DNA of 64,000 nucleotides from Toxoplasma gondii ME49 (Eukaryota > Apicomplexa > Conoidasida > Eucoccidiorida > Sarcocystidae), in assembly GCF_000006565.2 (NCBI RefSeq), contig NC_031476.1, forward strand, positions 255,458 through 319,457, written 5' to 3'. This document shows, one piece after another, positions 11,865 to 25,779 of this stretch. The notes under the pieces were generated by a model that searched no databases, was not told the DNA's origin, and saw nothing but the letters and a program-made list of their open reading frames with translations. The position numbers and the translations under genes are program-made. How positions within the stretch are numbered: position 1 is the stretch's first letter; the number at the start of each line of letters is the position of its first letter.

Positions 11865-12117
11865 TTAAAATGGTATCCATAATCTGTGTAGCCCAATAAC
11901 GGCAAACTCAGATTCATATATTTGTGGCAAATATATGGCAATATAAATTTCAGTTGCATAAGTAAAAGTGCGGACCACGTCCGTGGATGGTCCGCGGAAA
12001 TTTTCCTCGTGGACAGGAATCCTGAAGGTCATAGGCCTGCTGCAGTTGATCTGATGGCTAAGCGCGACCTCGAGCGAGGAAAGCTCTTCAGTCTTGTGAG
12101 CTTTTGCTGAGGCAGGT
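11865..12117 (-). CDS. Candidate terminal exon, possibly of the coiled-coil gene upstream
   Basis: A minus-strand frame beginning after a good acceptor (cacctgcctcag) runs about 84 codons to a stop at 11865. It starts AKAHKTEELSSLEVALSHQ. No domain is recognised. The preceding coiled-coil exon ends with a strong GTAAGT donor at 12752-12757, so at least one further exon downstream is expected. The phases do not join directly; a short linking exon near 12430-12470 would fit (entry phase 0, exit phase 1) but is weak. Treat as unproven. Confidence 0.3.
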
Positions 12118-12742
12118 GAAATGACGCGAAGAGAGAAGGCGAATACCACAAAATAAGAGATGATGCAACGCAGATTTCATTTCTTTCATGAATACGCCTT
12201 TCTCCTCGAATGTCGAAATCGAGACCCAGTGACAAGCCAGCTGGAGTGGAAATCAGACGCCTGTCGCACGACCAAGGGCTGTTTGTTCTCAGACTTTCGC
12301 TAGGACACAAGACCTAGGTGTGTCTACCTGAGAGTGGAAGACTACGGTTTTTTGAAAACAGAATATACATATTTCGAGCTTATTCCCTCTGTCGGATGGT
12401 ATTCCTCGGCGATCGCTACCGACAACAGAAGACTTAGTGCTTGCACTTTTCCCATCCTAACAATCCGTGCTTCTGACGCGGTCAAATTGTGTGCTGATAG
12501 TGGCGATTACCCACTCTTAGCATAAATACACAGACGACGATTTGCACACTGTCTATGACTACGCATAGAGTTTGTCACTGTTCATTTGCCATTGCCTTGT
12601 TCCCGCAAGAGCTGCAGAATTCCGGCGCTCGTCGTTTTTCCGTTTTTCCGGTGTATGTGGCAAGCCTAGGTCGAGCATGTACTTTCCAAGGAATCTTGCA
12701 ATTCAGGAAGATTTACTGTGTTCAATTTCTTCAGCACCATGC

Positions 12743-14427
12743 TCAAACGGAACTTACTTCCGTTTCAAGTTGGTGTTTGACATTCGCATAGCGCCGGAGA
12801 AGGACCTCTCGCGCAGCCTCTCTTGTGCGCAAGAGTTCCTGTCTGCCGCTTTCAATTCGAGCGAGCAGACCCTGCATTTCAACCTTCTGCTTTTGTTTCC
12901 AGACTTCCTCCTTCTTTTTGATCTGGGAGTCGCGGATTTTTTGCCATTCTTGCACTTCCTGCGCTTCCAACGCATCCGCCAGCTCCTTTGCTTTCCGTGC
13001 CTGGCGATAGTTTTTAGCTCTCGCATGTATCGACTCTTGTTTTCGCAGCGACAGAAGCTTCGCACTCCAGCGAGGTACACGTGGTTGCATGTCACAAGAT
13101 ACCCGTTCCAAGTATAAGACGAGTTCTCTGTGTTGTCTCGCCTGAAGGTCACGCTCCATTGCTGCTGTTCATAGGAGAGAAACAACAGCAGCCTAAAAAG
13201 CTGACGCGGGAGGAGAGGGTGCTCTAGGACGATGCGGTAGATCCGTCACATCTATGTTGTTCATCTTTGTTAAGTGAGAGCATGAAGTTATGGTTTTGGG
13301 CTAAGAACAGGCTTCTAGTGTTCAAACATGCACAAGCATGAAGACGGGCCTGCATATTGGACCGGAGAAGGCTGCGTCAAATCCCAAGTGGAAGTCGGTG
13401 GTAGATTTGACCGGCAAATCTGCTAACTAAATGGAGAGACGGTCACTGAATGACTCTTCAGATGTCATCACAAGCACGCGCGCATACCAACTACATTCTC
13501 ATTGGGGATGCGTACATGTAACCTCTGTCGGTGCCGAGAAAACGGCTTACCGGCGTTCTCCTCGAAGGTTCGGACGTTTCTTTCCTGAGAAGAGCAGTGA
13601 ACGGAGTGTCCCGATGCCTCGTTTCAGAGACAGATCATTCAGAGAACGCTGTCTACGAGAAACAGTAGTAGACGCAGCACGAAATACATACCGGTTGAAT
13701 CCGTAAGAAGAGGTTTGAGCTTTTTGAGGAGACCCGGAAATTTCTGGGACCGCTGGCGTCAAGCCCAGCGTGTTACGACGGTGAAAGTGTCGAAGAAAGC
13801 TCGAAACAAAAAGTTGTTCTTCAGAGGCATAACCGGTTCTGGACAGATTCTTCGAAGCCTCGGCGGTGGCAATGAGTCATCTATCTGGACCGCCCACAGG
13901 AGCATTGCCACTGTTGTGTCAAGGCTACTCATTCAGCGGAAACTTCCAACGACACCCTTTAAGAAAGAACACAGCACCCAGACGTTTCTGAAAGAGGGCA
14001 AAACAGGACCATCCAGTGACTATATGGAAGGAGGAAAGGTGACCTTTCTCATTTTCACTTTTTGAGGTCTGTGAGGTCGGGACGATTGCATATCAGGTGC
14101 GAAACGGGGAGCGCGTACCCATGCATACTGGAATTTCACGCATTCCTCTTTGTGTGAATCGTCGACGCAGAGCCGCTGTAGCAAGTGAAGCGTCCGGAGC
14201 TGCTCGCGCCTGCTGATTTCTTCGTAAGTCTGCAGCTTATCGATGTGCAACGACACTTTCTCTGCTTCCTCGTACTCCCCTACACTCTCCAGAGCCTCCC
14301 TCCGCCGTTTCAACTGGGATAATGCCCAAGACACTGTTTGTTCGTCGACAGAAACCGGCCGGCTTTCTGGAGTCGCCGAATCCGTTTTCTCATGAATGCT
14401 GTCATAATGCCGCAGTGTCGGCCCCAT
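12743..14427 (-). CDS. Conserved coiled-coil protein, unknown function
   Basis: Exons: 14119-14427 (ATG in context ACCATGG), microexon 13551-13584 (34 bases), and 12758-13164 with a GTAAGT donor; if that donor is not used, the frame stops at 12743. Phases agree (0, 1, 0). The protein is almost all charged helix. It shows a family pattern I recognise from many protist proteins: EALESVGEYEEAEKVSLHID, FQYAW+ERNVRTFEENAA, then MERDLQARQHRELVLYLE, LLSLRKQESIHARAKNYRQA, and LLARIESGRQELL before RRYANVKHQLETE. Similar proteins occur in ciliates, trypanosomes and Giardia. No function is established to my knowledge; the broad distribution suggests a cytoskeletal or centriolar role, but that is a guess. 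The 3' end is unresolved. Confidence 0.65.
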
Positions 14428-14631
14428 GGTCCTGAGGTACCACACCCTTCAGAATGGGCGGAAATGACTTCCATAAATACCCGTTGTACAAGAGACATTC
14501 ATGGATGTGGGCAGAACGTCGCAGTACCGCTTTTCTTGAAATAAAGGTTGAAACTTAGTGACCTGTTGTCTGCTTCAAACTTTTACAACTTATCCGCACA
14601 CATCCAAAGTCTGATTCTGCGTCACGATGCC

Positions 14632-15880
14632 CTCTTACACATCGGACAGTTGAGCGCATTCTGTGCAAGTCCTCCACGATAGTCTTTCCCTTCAATTAAA
14701 GGAGCGGTGCTTGGAGCTTTTAGAGGAAAGACCAACAAACGAGGAAGGACGCAAAATGGACTGAGACCACCAGATACATGTGAAATGTTAATTTGTGAAA
14801 CGAAATTATTACGGTGCTTGGAAAATTCCCAACAATGCCTGCAGGAAGTGTCGACAAAGTTCCTGCTGTGTGAGCTGCTTTCCCCGGTAGACAAACTCTC
14901 GAATCGCTTTCTCAGTGAAGGCTTCTGCGGGTCTGCTGACTGTACGCAATTGCAGTACAAAGAGTGGCAGTAGTTTCAGAGACTTTATTTCCAAGAAAAT
15001 AAACGACGATTGCGTTTGGCCCACGTGACCTGTTATTCAGCAGCGATGCTTTGAGCACGTGTTTCCGGAAGCAAGTCGAACGCAGATGCGCATCAAAACA
15101 AAGCTTTGGACTGTATAGAAGAAGCGAGAAAGATCGTGTGAACGGAGGCAAGCCTATGTGCGAAAACTAATAGATTAACGTCCGGCGATTGCGATGTATG
15201 CAGGCACGCGACCACACGTGTCTCCTCATGTCAAATCAAAGCTGAAGTGCCATGCGGAGCAGTTGATACCAAAGAGTCTGTATTTGGACTTCGCTTTCCA
15301 CCTTGGATTGTTGCTTTTTTCTGTTTCCATACGTTGTGTGCGCGTGCTTGCTTTTCCAGCCTTAGCTAGTTGGACTTGACGCTTTGGGGCTGCACCCTAC
15401 GTGCATGCTCGACTGGCTTCGCTGGAGGATGTGACATAGATCATCACCGTTTTCAGCAGAAACATGAGTCTAACAGAAAAGACACTTGCTCATCTTTGTC
15501 TGTATCTTCCTGCGACTTGGGGCGAAATTCAGCTGCCTTGCATACCCTGTCTTTCGTTTCGTTCTTGGAACCATATGTGCTATCCAAAGCATGCGCGCAG
15601 GCGGAATTCTTCAGACATCGCACAGAATGCCGTTTAGTGCCCAGCTCAAAGCGGTAGGTCTCCAACTTATCGAATTTCAGCTGTGCCACTACACAAGCTT
15701 GAGACAGCGCATTTGCACATCGGCATCGAAAGGAGGGGCATTCTTCAATGCCTTTTCATCTGGAACTTTTGAAACGCTTGGGAAAACCAAGGATCGGAAA
15801 AAAGAGGGATTTCCATAAGTCGTATCGGGTCTCGGAGGGGCTTCACTAAAACGAGGGGAAAGAAACTGTTTGCACTTGAC
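14632..15880 (-). CDS. Unresolved minus-strand gene, several coding-looking exons
   Basis: Three or four segments look coding but were not joined into one model. (a) About 15740-15874, after acceptor ccctcgttttag: Pro-rich EAPPRPDTTYGNPSFFRSLV. (b) About 15624-15745, a different frame: ANALSQACVVAQLKFDKLET, ending at donor GTGCGATG. (c) 14830-14939, after acceptor gcgtacag: AFTEKAIREFVYRGKQLTQQ followed by ELCRHFLQALLGIFQ. (d) 14632-14705: LIEGKDYRGGLAQNALNCPM and CKRAS then stop. Segments (a) and (b) overlap in different frames, so one boundary is wrong. I do not recognise a family. Confidence 0.3.
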
Positions 15881-18800
15881 TCTTCTGTGCCACCTGCGAT
15901 GCAGTATAATCAGCTGGTATTCAAAAGTGCCCACAATTGCTCCATGGCTGTCAGGCAGTCTGTACCAGGTCTAACGGCCTCAAGAAAGCCGCGTCTTTCC
16001 GGAGTTGATTTTGCTGGTAATACTTTTAACACCACGAAACGTTTTTTTGACGCAACAACGCAGACGATTGAGCTGTAGTCCCTTCCAACTGTATGTCGGA
16101 TACGGTTCAAAGTTAAGTACTACCGACCACGGAAGCGATGAAATCTAATATGTGAAACCGATAATGGACACAAGACCAACACACGTGCGGGCAAACAAGC
16201 TACAGCAATCGGCTCCGCTGCGCCAGAGAACAAAAGTGCTTTCAACATACGTCGTGACATTATGACGTTCATCTTCTGAACGAAAAGCCAGATCGCGAAA
16301 GACGCACCCTGTATCATTTGGCAACAAGCACGCATACGCAACACAAGTGAGCAAAGGGTGCAGCGCAACGAAGTTGGACACACAAAACCCAGTTTTGAAA
16401 CCTGCTGTGTCCCTCGTCGTTGAGATCGCTACTAACCATAATGAGTGTAGCCGAAGAAACATAGAACAGAACCGTTCGCAATCGACAATGGAAGTTGTAG
16501 GGCGGTAACACGACAAAAAGACAGGCACGCCAAGACAGCCAAGCCCCATCAACTGTCCCAGACGGGGGCGACTTTTCAAAAGAGCTTGGGGGGAAGATGG
16601 TTCTAGGAGATTTACCAAGAGAAACAAGAGAATGCGCTTTCGTTTTTTTACAGCTCACTCCGTCTTGACGGAAAATGGTGGGTTCTGCGTGACACAGGTA
16701 TTGTGCAACTGATTTTTTTTCAAAGGACAAACAGCACGTCTGGCTTCCATGCACACTTCGCCTCGCTTGTCCCAATTCTTCCATTTCTTTCTACCCTCCT
16801 TCCTCGCTATCATTCACTCGTCCTTCCCAGCTTCTTGCCTGCCTGTCAAAGGCTCCGCTTCTCTGTAGCACAAGTGTGCTTTTCGCCCCTGTCTCTTCTT
16901 CACCCTCTCTGCTTCTCCTTTTCTTTGCTCGTCCTCTTCCTTGTGCACTGTTCACTGTTGGGATATCACTGGGGCTCTCTCAATCGTGACCAAGCACTGT
17001 CTGCACGCTTCACTTTTCTGCACGGCAGTAGGCTTTCTTGAATCCCTCTTCCAAGCATTCGCTTGCTCTGCCTTCTGGGCACGCTTCTCCCTCGCAGTTC
17101 CATTCCAAAACCGCAGACGCTTGCACAGACGTCAAAATCTGCCTAACACCACGTCACATTTGTCTGTTTCCCCGTCAAGGCCGACATATCCAGATTCAAG
17201 CATTGGCCGGCTGTCTCAGAACACTTGAACACCGAAAACTGCAAAGTCAGTGGCCGCAACGTTTGTTGCCCCCCCCCCCCCCACTTCGGGTTTACCCAGG
17301 CGACCAACGACGTTTACACGACTTTTGGGCACAAACATCTGTACGAGCATTCTATATATTACGCTGAGCGCTTTCTGGCACTGAAGAGCGTGCTGCATCT
17401 AGAGATGCATTGCTATCTTTACGTATGTATCGATACACTCAGAGTCGACAAGAGAGTCAGACTTTGGCATCCGTCGCTTCTCTTCATGTTGCCACACTTC
17501 GTCAGGGTCCGTGCCTCCAAACTATAAACTGCTCTACGTGCACTGTGTGCAGAACTCGACGAAGCATAAGTCTAGATCGTTGCATGCATAGGGATAAAGC
17601 ACGGCTCGTCTCGATATGTGTTTGTTTTCCTTGAAGGATAAATCCGTGCCGACAAAGCAAAAAACACTCGAGGACGACGCGTTTAAAAACACAGTTCGAG
17701 GCATTGCGAGTAATCGTGCCTAGAGGAGCACTCGATCTCGGGAAGGTGTCTTTGCATGCTCTATAGCGCCTCTCTCTGTAGAAATATTCCTATCAGTTCA
17801 CACGTGTACGTGCATGTTCTGAACTGCACAGAACTGCAGATTTCGGTACTCTCTTAGGTCAGTGAGTGTGGAAAGAGTGAACTCGTTTTATCTTCGCGAA
17901 CTGCGAGGAAAACTGTTCCGCCAGGTTCAACAGGTGCTTCTACTAGAGCGTCCTTTCCCGTGTGCTCCTGCGAACTGCGGTTTCTTCCACGAAACACCGT
18001 CGCTCTGCACAATGATCAACACACAAATAAGTGAGCACGCACGTCATGAGAAAAAAACTGCAAAACTTCAACGTTGGGCGTTTTCCAGCGCTTCTTAGAG
18101 GCGCTGGGAGGGAGGTGACAGCAGGGAGAGAAGCGCATGCAAGACCTGTTTTCTGCCGTCTTCGTCTGCGCGTGGACGGTTGCGTTTGCTTCTCCGCCGT
18201 TGTCCTGGGGAGTGTTGGCACACCGGTTTCCCTCTTTGGGGTTGGTCTGCATGTCCTCGATCCCACTGAGAAATGCTTTTTTCCCCGAGTTCCTCGCGAA
18301 AAACGGGAGTGGGGAAGGCTGGGTGAGACGCCCTTGTTCTGCTGTCTCGACAGGCACGCCTTTCTGGGGACGGATTGGGGGGCGTTCTTCGCGTGCGCCA
18401 AAACCAAGATTCCCCTTTCCCCTTTCTCCCTCATTTCACTTAATTTTTTTCTTTTGCACCGTTGACTCCTGTAGCGACGTCTTCGCGGCTACGAGGCGTT
18501 TTTTCGTAAACATACCTTCCGCAAACAAGCCGGAGAGCAGACGGGGGTGCCTCGCGTGTCTCTGAGAACGTGAGACGATTCTGCCGCCTGCGGAGACACC
18601 GAGGGAGGCAGAGTTCCTTTTTTTGTCAGATTTCTAGTCCCCGGGAGTTCTTTCGCGTCCGGTTGCGCCCACGCACAGCTGCGAGACAACTCGACGACGC
18701 CAGACGGCGCTTTTGTTTTTCGTTTCCCCCTCTCGTCCCCTGTTTTTTCGCTTCCCTCCTCACCAGAGAGAGGGGCGCTTTTTTTTTATCTCTCCCTCCG

Positions 18801-19163
18801 TTCGTTCTCTCGCTCTCTCACTCTTTGCCCTGTATTCCAGACACCCACCACACAAAGGGGCGAAATATACATGCAGGCTCTTCCTCCAGTCCCTTTAGCC
18901 ACACATTCGTTTAGAATCAATCTATGTCACTGGAATCAAATGGATTCACAAGTCAGACCTCTTTTCCGGTCTCTTCCACGTTGTCTCGTCTGGTACCTTT
19001 TTGTGAGCTTCTTGAAAAGAAACGGTTTGTGTTGATCTCAGAAAAAAGTGAAAGACACATGCAGGCAGGAGCAGCAGTCGACGATTGTCTGAGGCTGCAC
19101 TTGTGCAAATGCTTCGAGTTCTGTGTTCGCCCAAGGTGACGCGAAAGCGCTTTCTTTTCTCGA
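15881..19163. other. Spacer and SNF2 5' region
   Basis: No convincing gene. Minus-strand frames at 16145-16784 and plus-strand frames at 16700-17370 lack domains and clear exon boundaries. From about 18080 to 19400 the + strand is pyrimidine-rich (many TCTC/TTTC runs), which fits the promoter and 5' UTR of the SNF2 gene. Confidence 0.4.
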
Positions 19164-19418
19164 GTGTTGTCTGAGCAGACACTCGAAACTCCTTTCAGGC
19201 TGCATGTCTCCCTGTTTCCCCGCATTTCTCGCCTCTCACGAACCTCTGACCATTCAACTCCCCCGTTGTCACTTTTTTGTGACCCTCCATCTTCGCTCTT
19301 CTGGACCTATTTGTCCTGTTTTCTTCCCTTCCCTTCCCGTTCCTTGATATATTTCTCTCTCTTCAGTCCTTCTTCTGCAGCTCGAGGTCTCCACTGTTTC
19401 GTGTCCTCTCTTCGAACC

Positions 19419-22400
19419 ATGTCGGCGCGCTGTGTCGATTGGAAGCGGTACTTGTACAACGGAGGAAAGAGCGCCCCTGTGCAGCAGGTAAGCGGCTTGC
19501 CGCGAATTCCTCGGGCGCGGAAGCTGGCGGATGAGTTGCTGGGTCTGAACGATGAAGAGAATCCGAACCAAAAGCAGAGTGCGCAAGACGGAGAGGATGA
19601 GAAGCCGTTGACGCCCAGCTCGGCGCGGCCCTCGGATACGTCGCGTCGGCTGCTCACGCCCTGCGCCTCCCAAGGCTCCTCGCCGCCTCAGGACCAGCAG
19701 AGACACCTGGACCAGACGCGAGGGCGCGAACAGACAGACAGAGACAGAGACAGAGAGAGAGACAGGAGACTCAGAGAGAGAGACTGGGAGACGGAGAGGG
19801 ACATAGAGAGAGGACCGGAACGGGAGAGAGGATGGGGACGGGAGAGGATGGAGGCGCGAGAGCGGAGCGACGGATGGTCACTCTCGGGACTTCCCGCTCA
19901 GAGAAGAAGAGAGGGAAGAGAGGCCAGAGGGTCTCAAGACGGCTGGAGAGACAGAGCACAGGAAGGCCGCTTCTCCCCTTCACCTCGAACTTCACCTCGA
20001 CCGCGTGACCCACTTGGAGCGGATCTTGGAAGCGTTTCGGGGACCTCGACTGTCCAACCAGAAGACTTGTCTTCGTCAAAGAGCACGGAGAGAAGAGAAC
20101 ACTGCGAGAGTTCTGCAGTCCATCGAGGGGAACGCGTGGTCGAGAAAGACCGCGCAGCAGGGAAGGACACAAGAGAAGTTTCCAGAGAGACAAGAGACGA
20201 AAGGAGAACTCCAGCGATGCCAAACACCGAGAAACATGGAGAGTGCGTTTCGGCTGTCGAGACAGCCGACAAGTGCCTCACTGCTTCCTCGCATGCATCT
20301 TCTCCCTCTGTTTCCTCTCTCTCCTCTTCTTGGAGAGGAGAGACTGCGCTGAGAAACAGCGAGACACAGGCCACAGCCAGCGAGGCGTGCAGAGACGGTC
20401 CTGCACCAGGAGACGCTTCTGAGTCTTTCTGCAGCAGTTCAGCGGGTCGGCTGACATGTCTCCACTCGTCCTTCTCGGCGCGTCCTGCAAAGGCGAGCTT
20501 CGGGGAGGCTGGCCGACATTTCGCGCACTCGAACGCGCCATGGGCCGCAAGACAGCGTCTTCCGTCCTTTGCTTCGCCTTCGCGGTTGGAGTTGCAGGGC
20601 GAGAAGAGGAAGGCCGAAGAAGGAGAGAAGCGCGCTTCGTCACCTGCGAGTGTGAAGGTGAAGAAGCCTCGGCGCGAGGGCGAGAACGCGCCTGCAGATG
20701 CGCCGTCCAAAGCAGAGAACGCGGAGCCTGGAACTCCGGGGAAAGCCGAGACCTGCGGTGTCGATACCCCCGAGAAGGGAGGGGACCAGCGGGGGGCTCC
20801 GAGCGAGGCGTCGTCGCCGAGCGTGAAGCGACTTCGAGGGAAACGGCGTCGCCTCATTCGCGTCGGATCGCCGGGATCGAGTGACGACGAACTCCCTCGT
20901 CGACCGTCTCTTTCTCTGACTTTGAACGGATGCCCTGCCGATTCCCACCGACCCATGGACGCGTCTGTCGATGTGTCAGGGAATCACGAGACCGAGGGGC
21001 CTCTGGCGTGTACAGACAGAGGTCCGCAGTCTGCTCAGAAAGCACCCGTGTCTGTTCATGTCGCTGCAGAGAAGAGGCGTCCGTCTCCAGAGGAGGTGCA
21101 GGTGTCTTCTGAAGCAGGCAAGACGCGGAGTCGTGCTTCCGGAGTGCCTGCGTCGTCTCGACTGGCGTCTCCGAAGGCTGCTTCGCTGCGAGGGTCGCTG
21201 GGATCTGGCGACGCACGGTCGCGCCTCCAAGTTGAGGCTTCGGAGAGCTCGTCGTCATCGGAGAGCAGCGACGAAGATGATGCACTGGAGGCGCTCCAGG
21301 ACTGTCTCCGGGAAAGCACCGAAATGACTTCGCGCCTCGTGCAGGCACTCGGAGGCGCGGAGAGCGGCACGCAACGCGACGTCGCCGAGAAGATTGGGCG
21401 GGGTCGGTGTCACCCAGAGAAGTCTTTCGCCTTGCCTGCAGATCTGCGCGAGCACACATCTTCGGTGGCGGATCGCCTCAAGGAGTATCAACAGTGTGGC
21501 GTTCACTGGCTCCTCACGCTCCACGAGTCGAATCGCAACGGTATTCTGGCGGACGAGATGGGGTTGGGGAAGACCGCGCAGACATGTGTCTTCCTCAACT
21601 ACCTGTACCAAAGCGGCCGAGTCTCGAGTCCGACGATCATCGCGGCGCCGGCCTCGCTGCTCGACAACTGGATGCAGGAGTTGGAGGCCTGGGCGCCGTT
21701 CCTCGCCCCCGATCGGGTCCTCAAGTACCACGGAAAGCAGATGGAGCGCAGAGAGATGGCGCTCCAGTTCCTCGATGCACTCGACTCGGAGGAGAAAGTC
21801 CTCGTCTTGGTGACCTCCCTCAACACGCTCACCTCCAAGTGGGACGTCCAGTATTTGAAGCAAATTCGCGAGGTCGCCTACCTCGTGGTCGATGAGGCGC
21901 ACTCGCTGAAAAACAAAGACAGTCTCGTCTACAGAAAACTGAACAGAACCCTCAAGTGCGAACGACGACTCCTGCTCACTGGGTACGTGAAAAAGGCTCG
22001 AAGAAGGATTCAGCAGCGAGAGTAGTCGCTGAACGCGTAAAAACGCCACTCACAGAACAGACCGCAGGGAGGGTCGCACGAGGCTGCGACGCAAGAGCCC
22101 CGCAACTCTTCAGCGAGACTTTTTTTGGCTGGAGGGACCTCTTTTTGGTTTCGCCTTCAAAGCGGTCGCTCTGGAATCGAAGTGAGGCGGGTACAGACGC
22201 GGAGTGCCTTCGGGATGTCTCCTGGAGGCTTGAGGAGTTTTTCACCTTTTGAAACTGCATGTGCGGCGTGTGACTTGTTCGTCTGTGCAGATCCCCAATC
22301 CAGAATCGGACTCTGGAGCTCCGCAACCTCCTGCTCTTCCTCATGCCCTCGGTCTTCGACGGAGACTCTCTCGACCTCGCCCTCAAGGCCTTCTACCGCC

Positions 22401-25142
22401 AAAGTCGCCGTCAGAAAGCCGCTGAACAGCGCAGACAACGCCGGCTAGCTTCACCGAGTGCAGGCTCCGCTCGAGATTCTCCCAAGACCGCCGATGCACA
22501 CACGACGGAGGTGTCAAGCGAAGTTCTTCAGACTGAGGGAGATTCCGCCTCTTCACCCTCTTCTCCGAGCTCTTCCTCTTCCTCTGCCGCCGCCTCGTCT
22601 TCAGTACTTGAGGCCGGAGGTGAAATATCTGCGCAGGGAGAGTGTTCGCCTTCTTCGCGGGAGGGAGTGGCGGAGAGTCGAAGTTTGCTGGACGAGCTGA
22701 CGAGCGGCGACTTCGCTTCAGGACTAGGGTCGGGGCAAAGTTTGCCTTTGCTCGATAAAAAAGACAAAGCTGCGCTAGGGAAGGAGGAACCGTGTCAGCA
22801 AGCTGCAGAGGTGGAGTGTCTCCAACGCATCTTGTCGCCGTTCATCCTGCGTCGCCTTAAAAACGAAGTGCTGGGCTGTCTCCCGAAGAAGAAGAACGTC
22901 GTCCTCAGATGTGAAATGCAGGGCCGACAAAGGGAACTCTACATCCAAGAAATCAAAACCTGGGAGTCCGAACTCACACGCTCTCTCGAAAAACTCACCT
23001 CCGAACTCACAGGGAGTCTTCCGCCTTCCCCTTCCTCTTCTGCTTCCTCTGCGTCCTCTTCTTCTGCTTCCTCTGCGTCCTCTTCTTCTGCCTCTTGTTC
23101 TTCTGCAGCAGAGACGGCGAGAAGCGGGGCGAGTGCCGTGTCGGAGAAAGAGAAGCCGTCGAGTGTGGAATCTCTGGACAGTGGGAACTCTGAAGGACCT
23201 TCGCTTTCTCCCGACTCCTCGACAGCGGAGAAGCCGCAAGACGAAACGCAGCTCGTCGGAGAGAAGCGCGATAAGTCGAGGTCGACCGACCGAGTTTCGA
23301 ATGGCGTAGAAGAGGGAGAGAGTGCGTCCCCAGATGCGCCGGACTCCTGCTCTGGAGACTCCGGAGAGGCGCATGCGTCTGAGAAAGGAGAGCGAGGAGC
23401 CGTGGGCTGGCGTGCAGAGGGCGAGGCTGTGGGTGACGAAGGCGAGAGAACAGCGGGGGGCCTTTGTGAAGAAACGAGGGGAGAAAAGGGAGCGAAGGGA
23501 GAAGCAGCGCCGGCATCGAAAAAGAAGTTCGTCAATTCTCTTCTCGCGCGCCTGAGACGCATTTGCAATCACCCGGTACTCATGCAGGGCGCCTACACAA
23601 ACGAACAACTCGAGGTACGAACCCAAGTGCAAAGAAGTGCATGCAGAAAATCGTGTGAGCGTCCACTTTTGTCGTCTGTATCAACGAAGAAGTAACGAGA
23701 AAAAGGAACGCATGCAGACTTATGCAGTCTCTTCTACTTTCTGTGTGTGTTCCTTGTGTCACACGTGAGCATCAAACCAAAGTTCAGATCCTTGGGAAGA
23801 CAGGAGATGTGATTAACCGAGTAAATGCGCCAGTCTTTTCTTCGTACTGAAGTCAGCCCGGACTCACGACAATCTCCCCCAAGTCGGGGGTCAAGCAGGC
23901 ACAAGACGTACAAGACTGGAGCACCTCCAGATACGGATTTCAATCATCTTCTGTGCACATGCATATATACACATGTATATAAACACATATATATAAACAT
24001 ATATATCAACATATATATCAGCATATATATCAGCATATATATCAACATATATATCAATATATATATATATATTTCTTTATACTTTGAACAGAGGTTCGTC
24101 TCCAGGGGAGCAGCGTCTGCGCACTCTGGTCAACTCAGAGATTGCGTGGAGCTGGGTCTGCATTTGATGAACAGGGCGTTTAGTTGGCGCAGAGTTGTGC
24201 TTTTGGGGGGAAGGAACTCGGAAGTCTGTGGTCTCGAACGTTTCTTTTGACGGCTTCAAGACTTTGGGTTTCCCACGGCTTGGACGGGGTGTCTCGGCAG
24301 CGCGTTTATTGCTTTTTCGCAGGAAATCACTCGCCATTTCTGGCTCCGCGTCGACGGATTCAAAGGAAATCCACGAGAGAAAGTGGACTTGGAAATCCGG
24401 AAGTGGAGTGACTACGAAATCCACCAGGTTCGAAGTCTCGTCCGATAGTGCATGCAGAACAATCGCGGCGTTCTCCAACACAAACAGCATCCGGCCACAG
24501 CTACGCAGAAACGGGTCTCTGCGTTGAAAAATGTGCTCGCAAAGGCGTAGTCGTCTGTGTGAATCGAGAAGTATCTGGTGGTGTAACATGACAGTGTTCT
24601 CTCTTCATAAGACTCTGTCTCTGTCTCTTCACTCACTTTCTCTCGCAGGGACGCGACTTCTACATTTGCATATTCCATCTGCATATATACATATATATAC
24701 AGATATAGACAAATAGATAGATACTGATATATGTTTCTATGTGTGTACATGGACATCCGTAGATATGTGTGTACACGTACATATCTTTATGTATCTGTGA
24801 ATACACACCTGCACATATATTTACATGTATGTGAATGTGTGTGCGTAGGTGTATGTAGCATTTTTTAAGAGTCGAAAGTTTGCTTGGTTCGGTCTGTGTC
24901 TGCTTCCAGGCGATTCAGCAGCAGATTTCTCAGGGAGACTCTCGCCTCGCTCATCTTTCGCTTCCCAAGGAGATGATCATGGACAGCGCGAAGATTCGGT
25001 GCGTCCAAAACTCTCAACTCTTTTACACTTTCTGCATTCTCAAGAGAGACTTTTTTCGGAACCCAGCATTCAACGAGTTACACATAAAATACAAGCTTCG
25101 TCGCTGTATATGCACGCTTGTGAGTACACCGTTCTGCGCGAA

Positions 25143-25177
<35 letters not shown>

Positions 25178-25741
25178 GTGCTGTATGGTTGAATGTATGC
25201 ATACTCATAAACGCCCACATGCATATATATATATATATATTATCCATGTATCTGGAGAGTACTTGCACGTTTTCTGTTGATGTGCCTTCGTGCTAATTTC
25301 TTTGTATACATACATATATATATATATACGTTTATATATATATATATATGTAGGGTTGCGATTTCGTCTTTTTTTATCAGGAAGATGATAGAACTTGTTT
25401 CGGAGATCAAGAAGAAGGGGGAGAAGGCTCTGATTTTCAGTCAGTACACGACGTACTTGGACGTGGTGGAGGAGAGCCTGACGACGTTCTGCGGCGACAT
25501 TGGCAAATGTCGTCTAGACGGTTCGACAGCTGTCGAAGATCGCCAGGCGCTGGTTGATGACTTCAGCACAAATCCGGATCTAACTATTTTCCTGCTCTCC
25601 ACCAAAGCCGGAGGACAAGGCCTCAACCTCACTGCTGCGCGCACGGTCATTCTGATGGACCAGGTGAACAGAATACGACTCGTCTCATTGTATTCCCGCG
25701 TACTACAATCGGGAGGTCACATGCGTGCATGTTTATAAAAA

Positions 25742-25779
<38 letters not shown>

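Noticed and set aside
20854..23632. Long antisense frames under the SNF2 gene
   Set aside because: Mirror frames caused by GC-rich third positions and Ser/Glu repeats; no domains.
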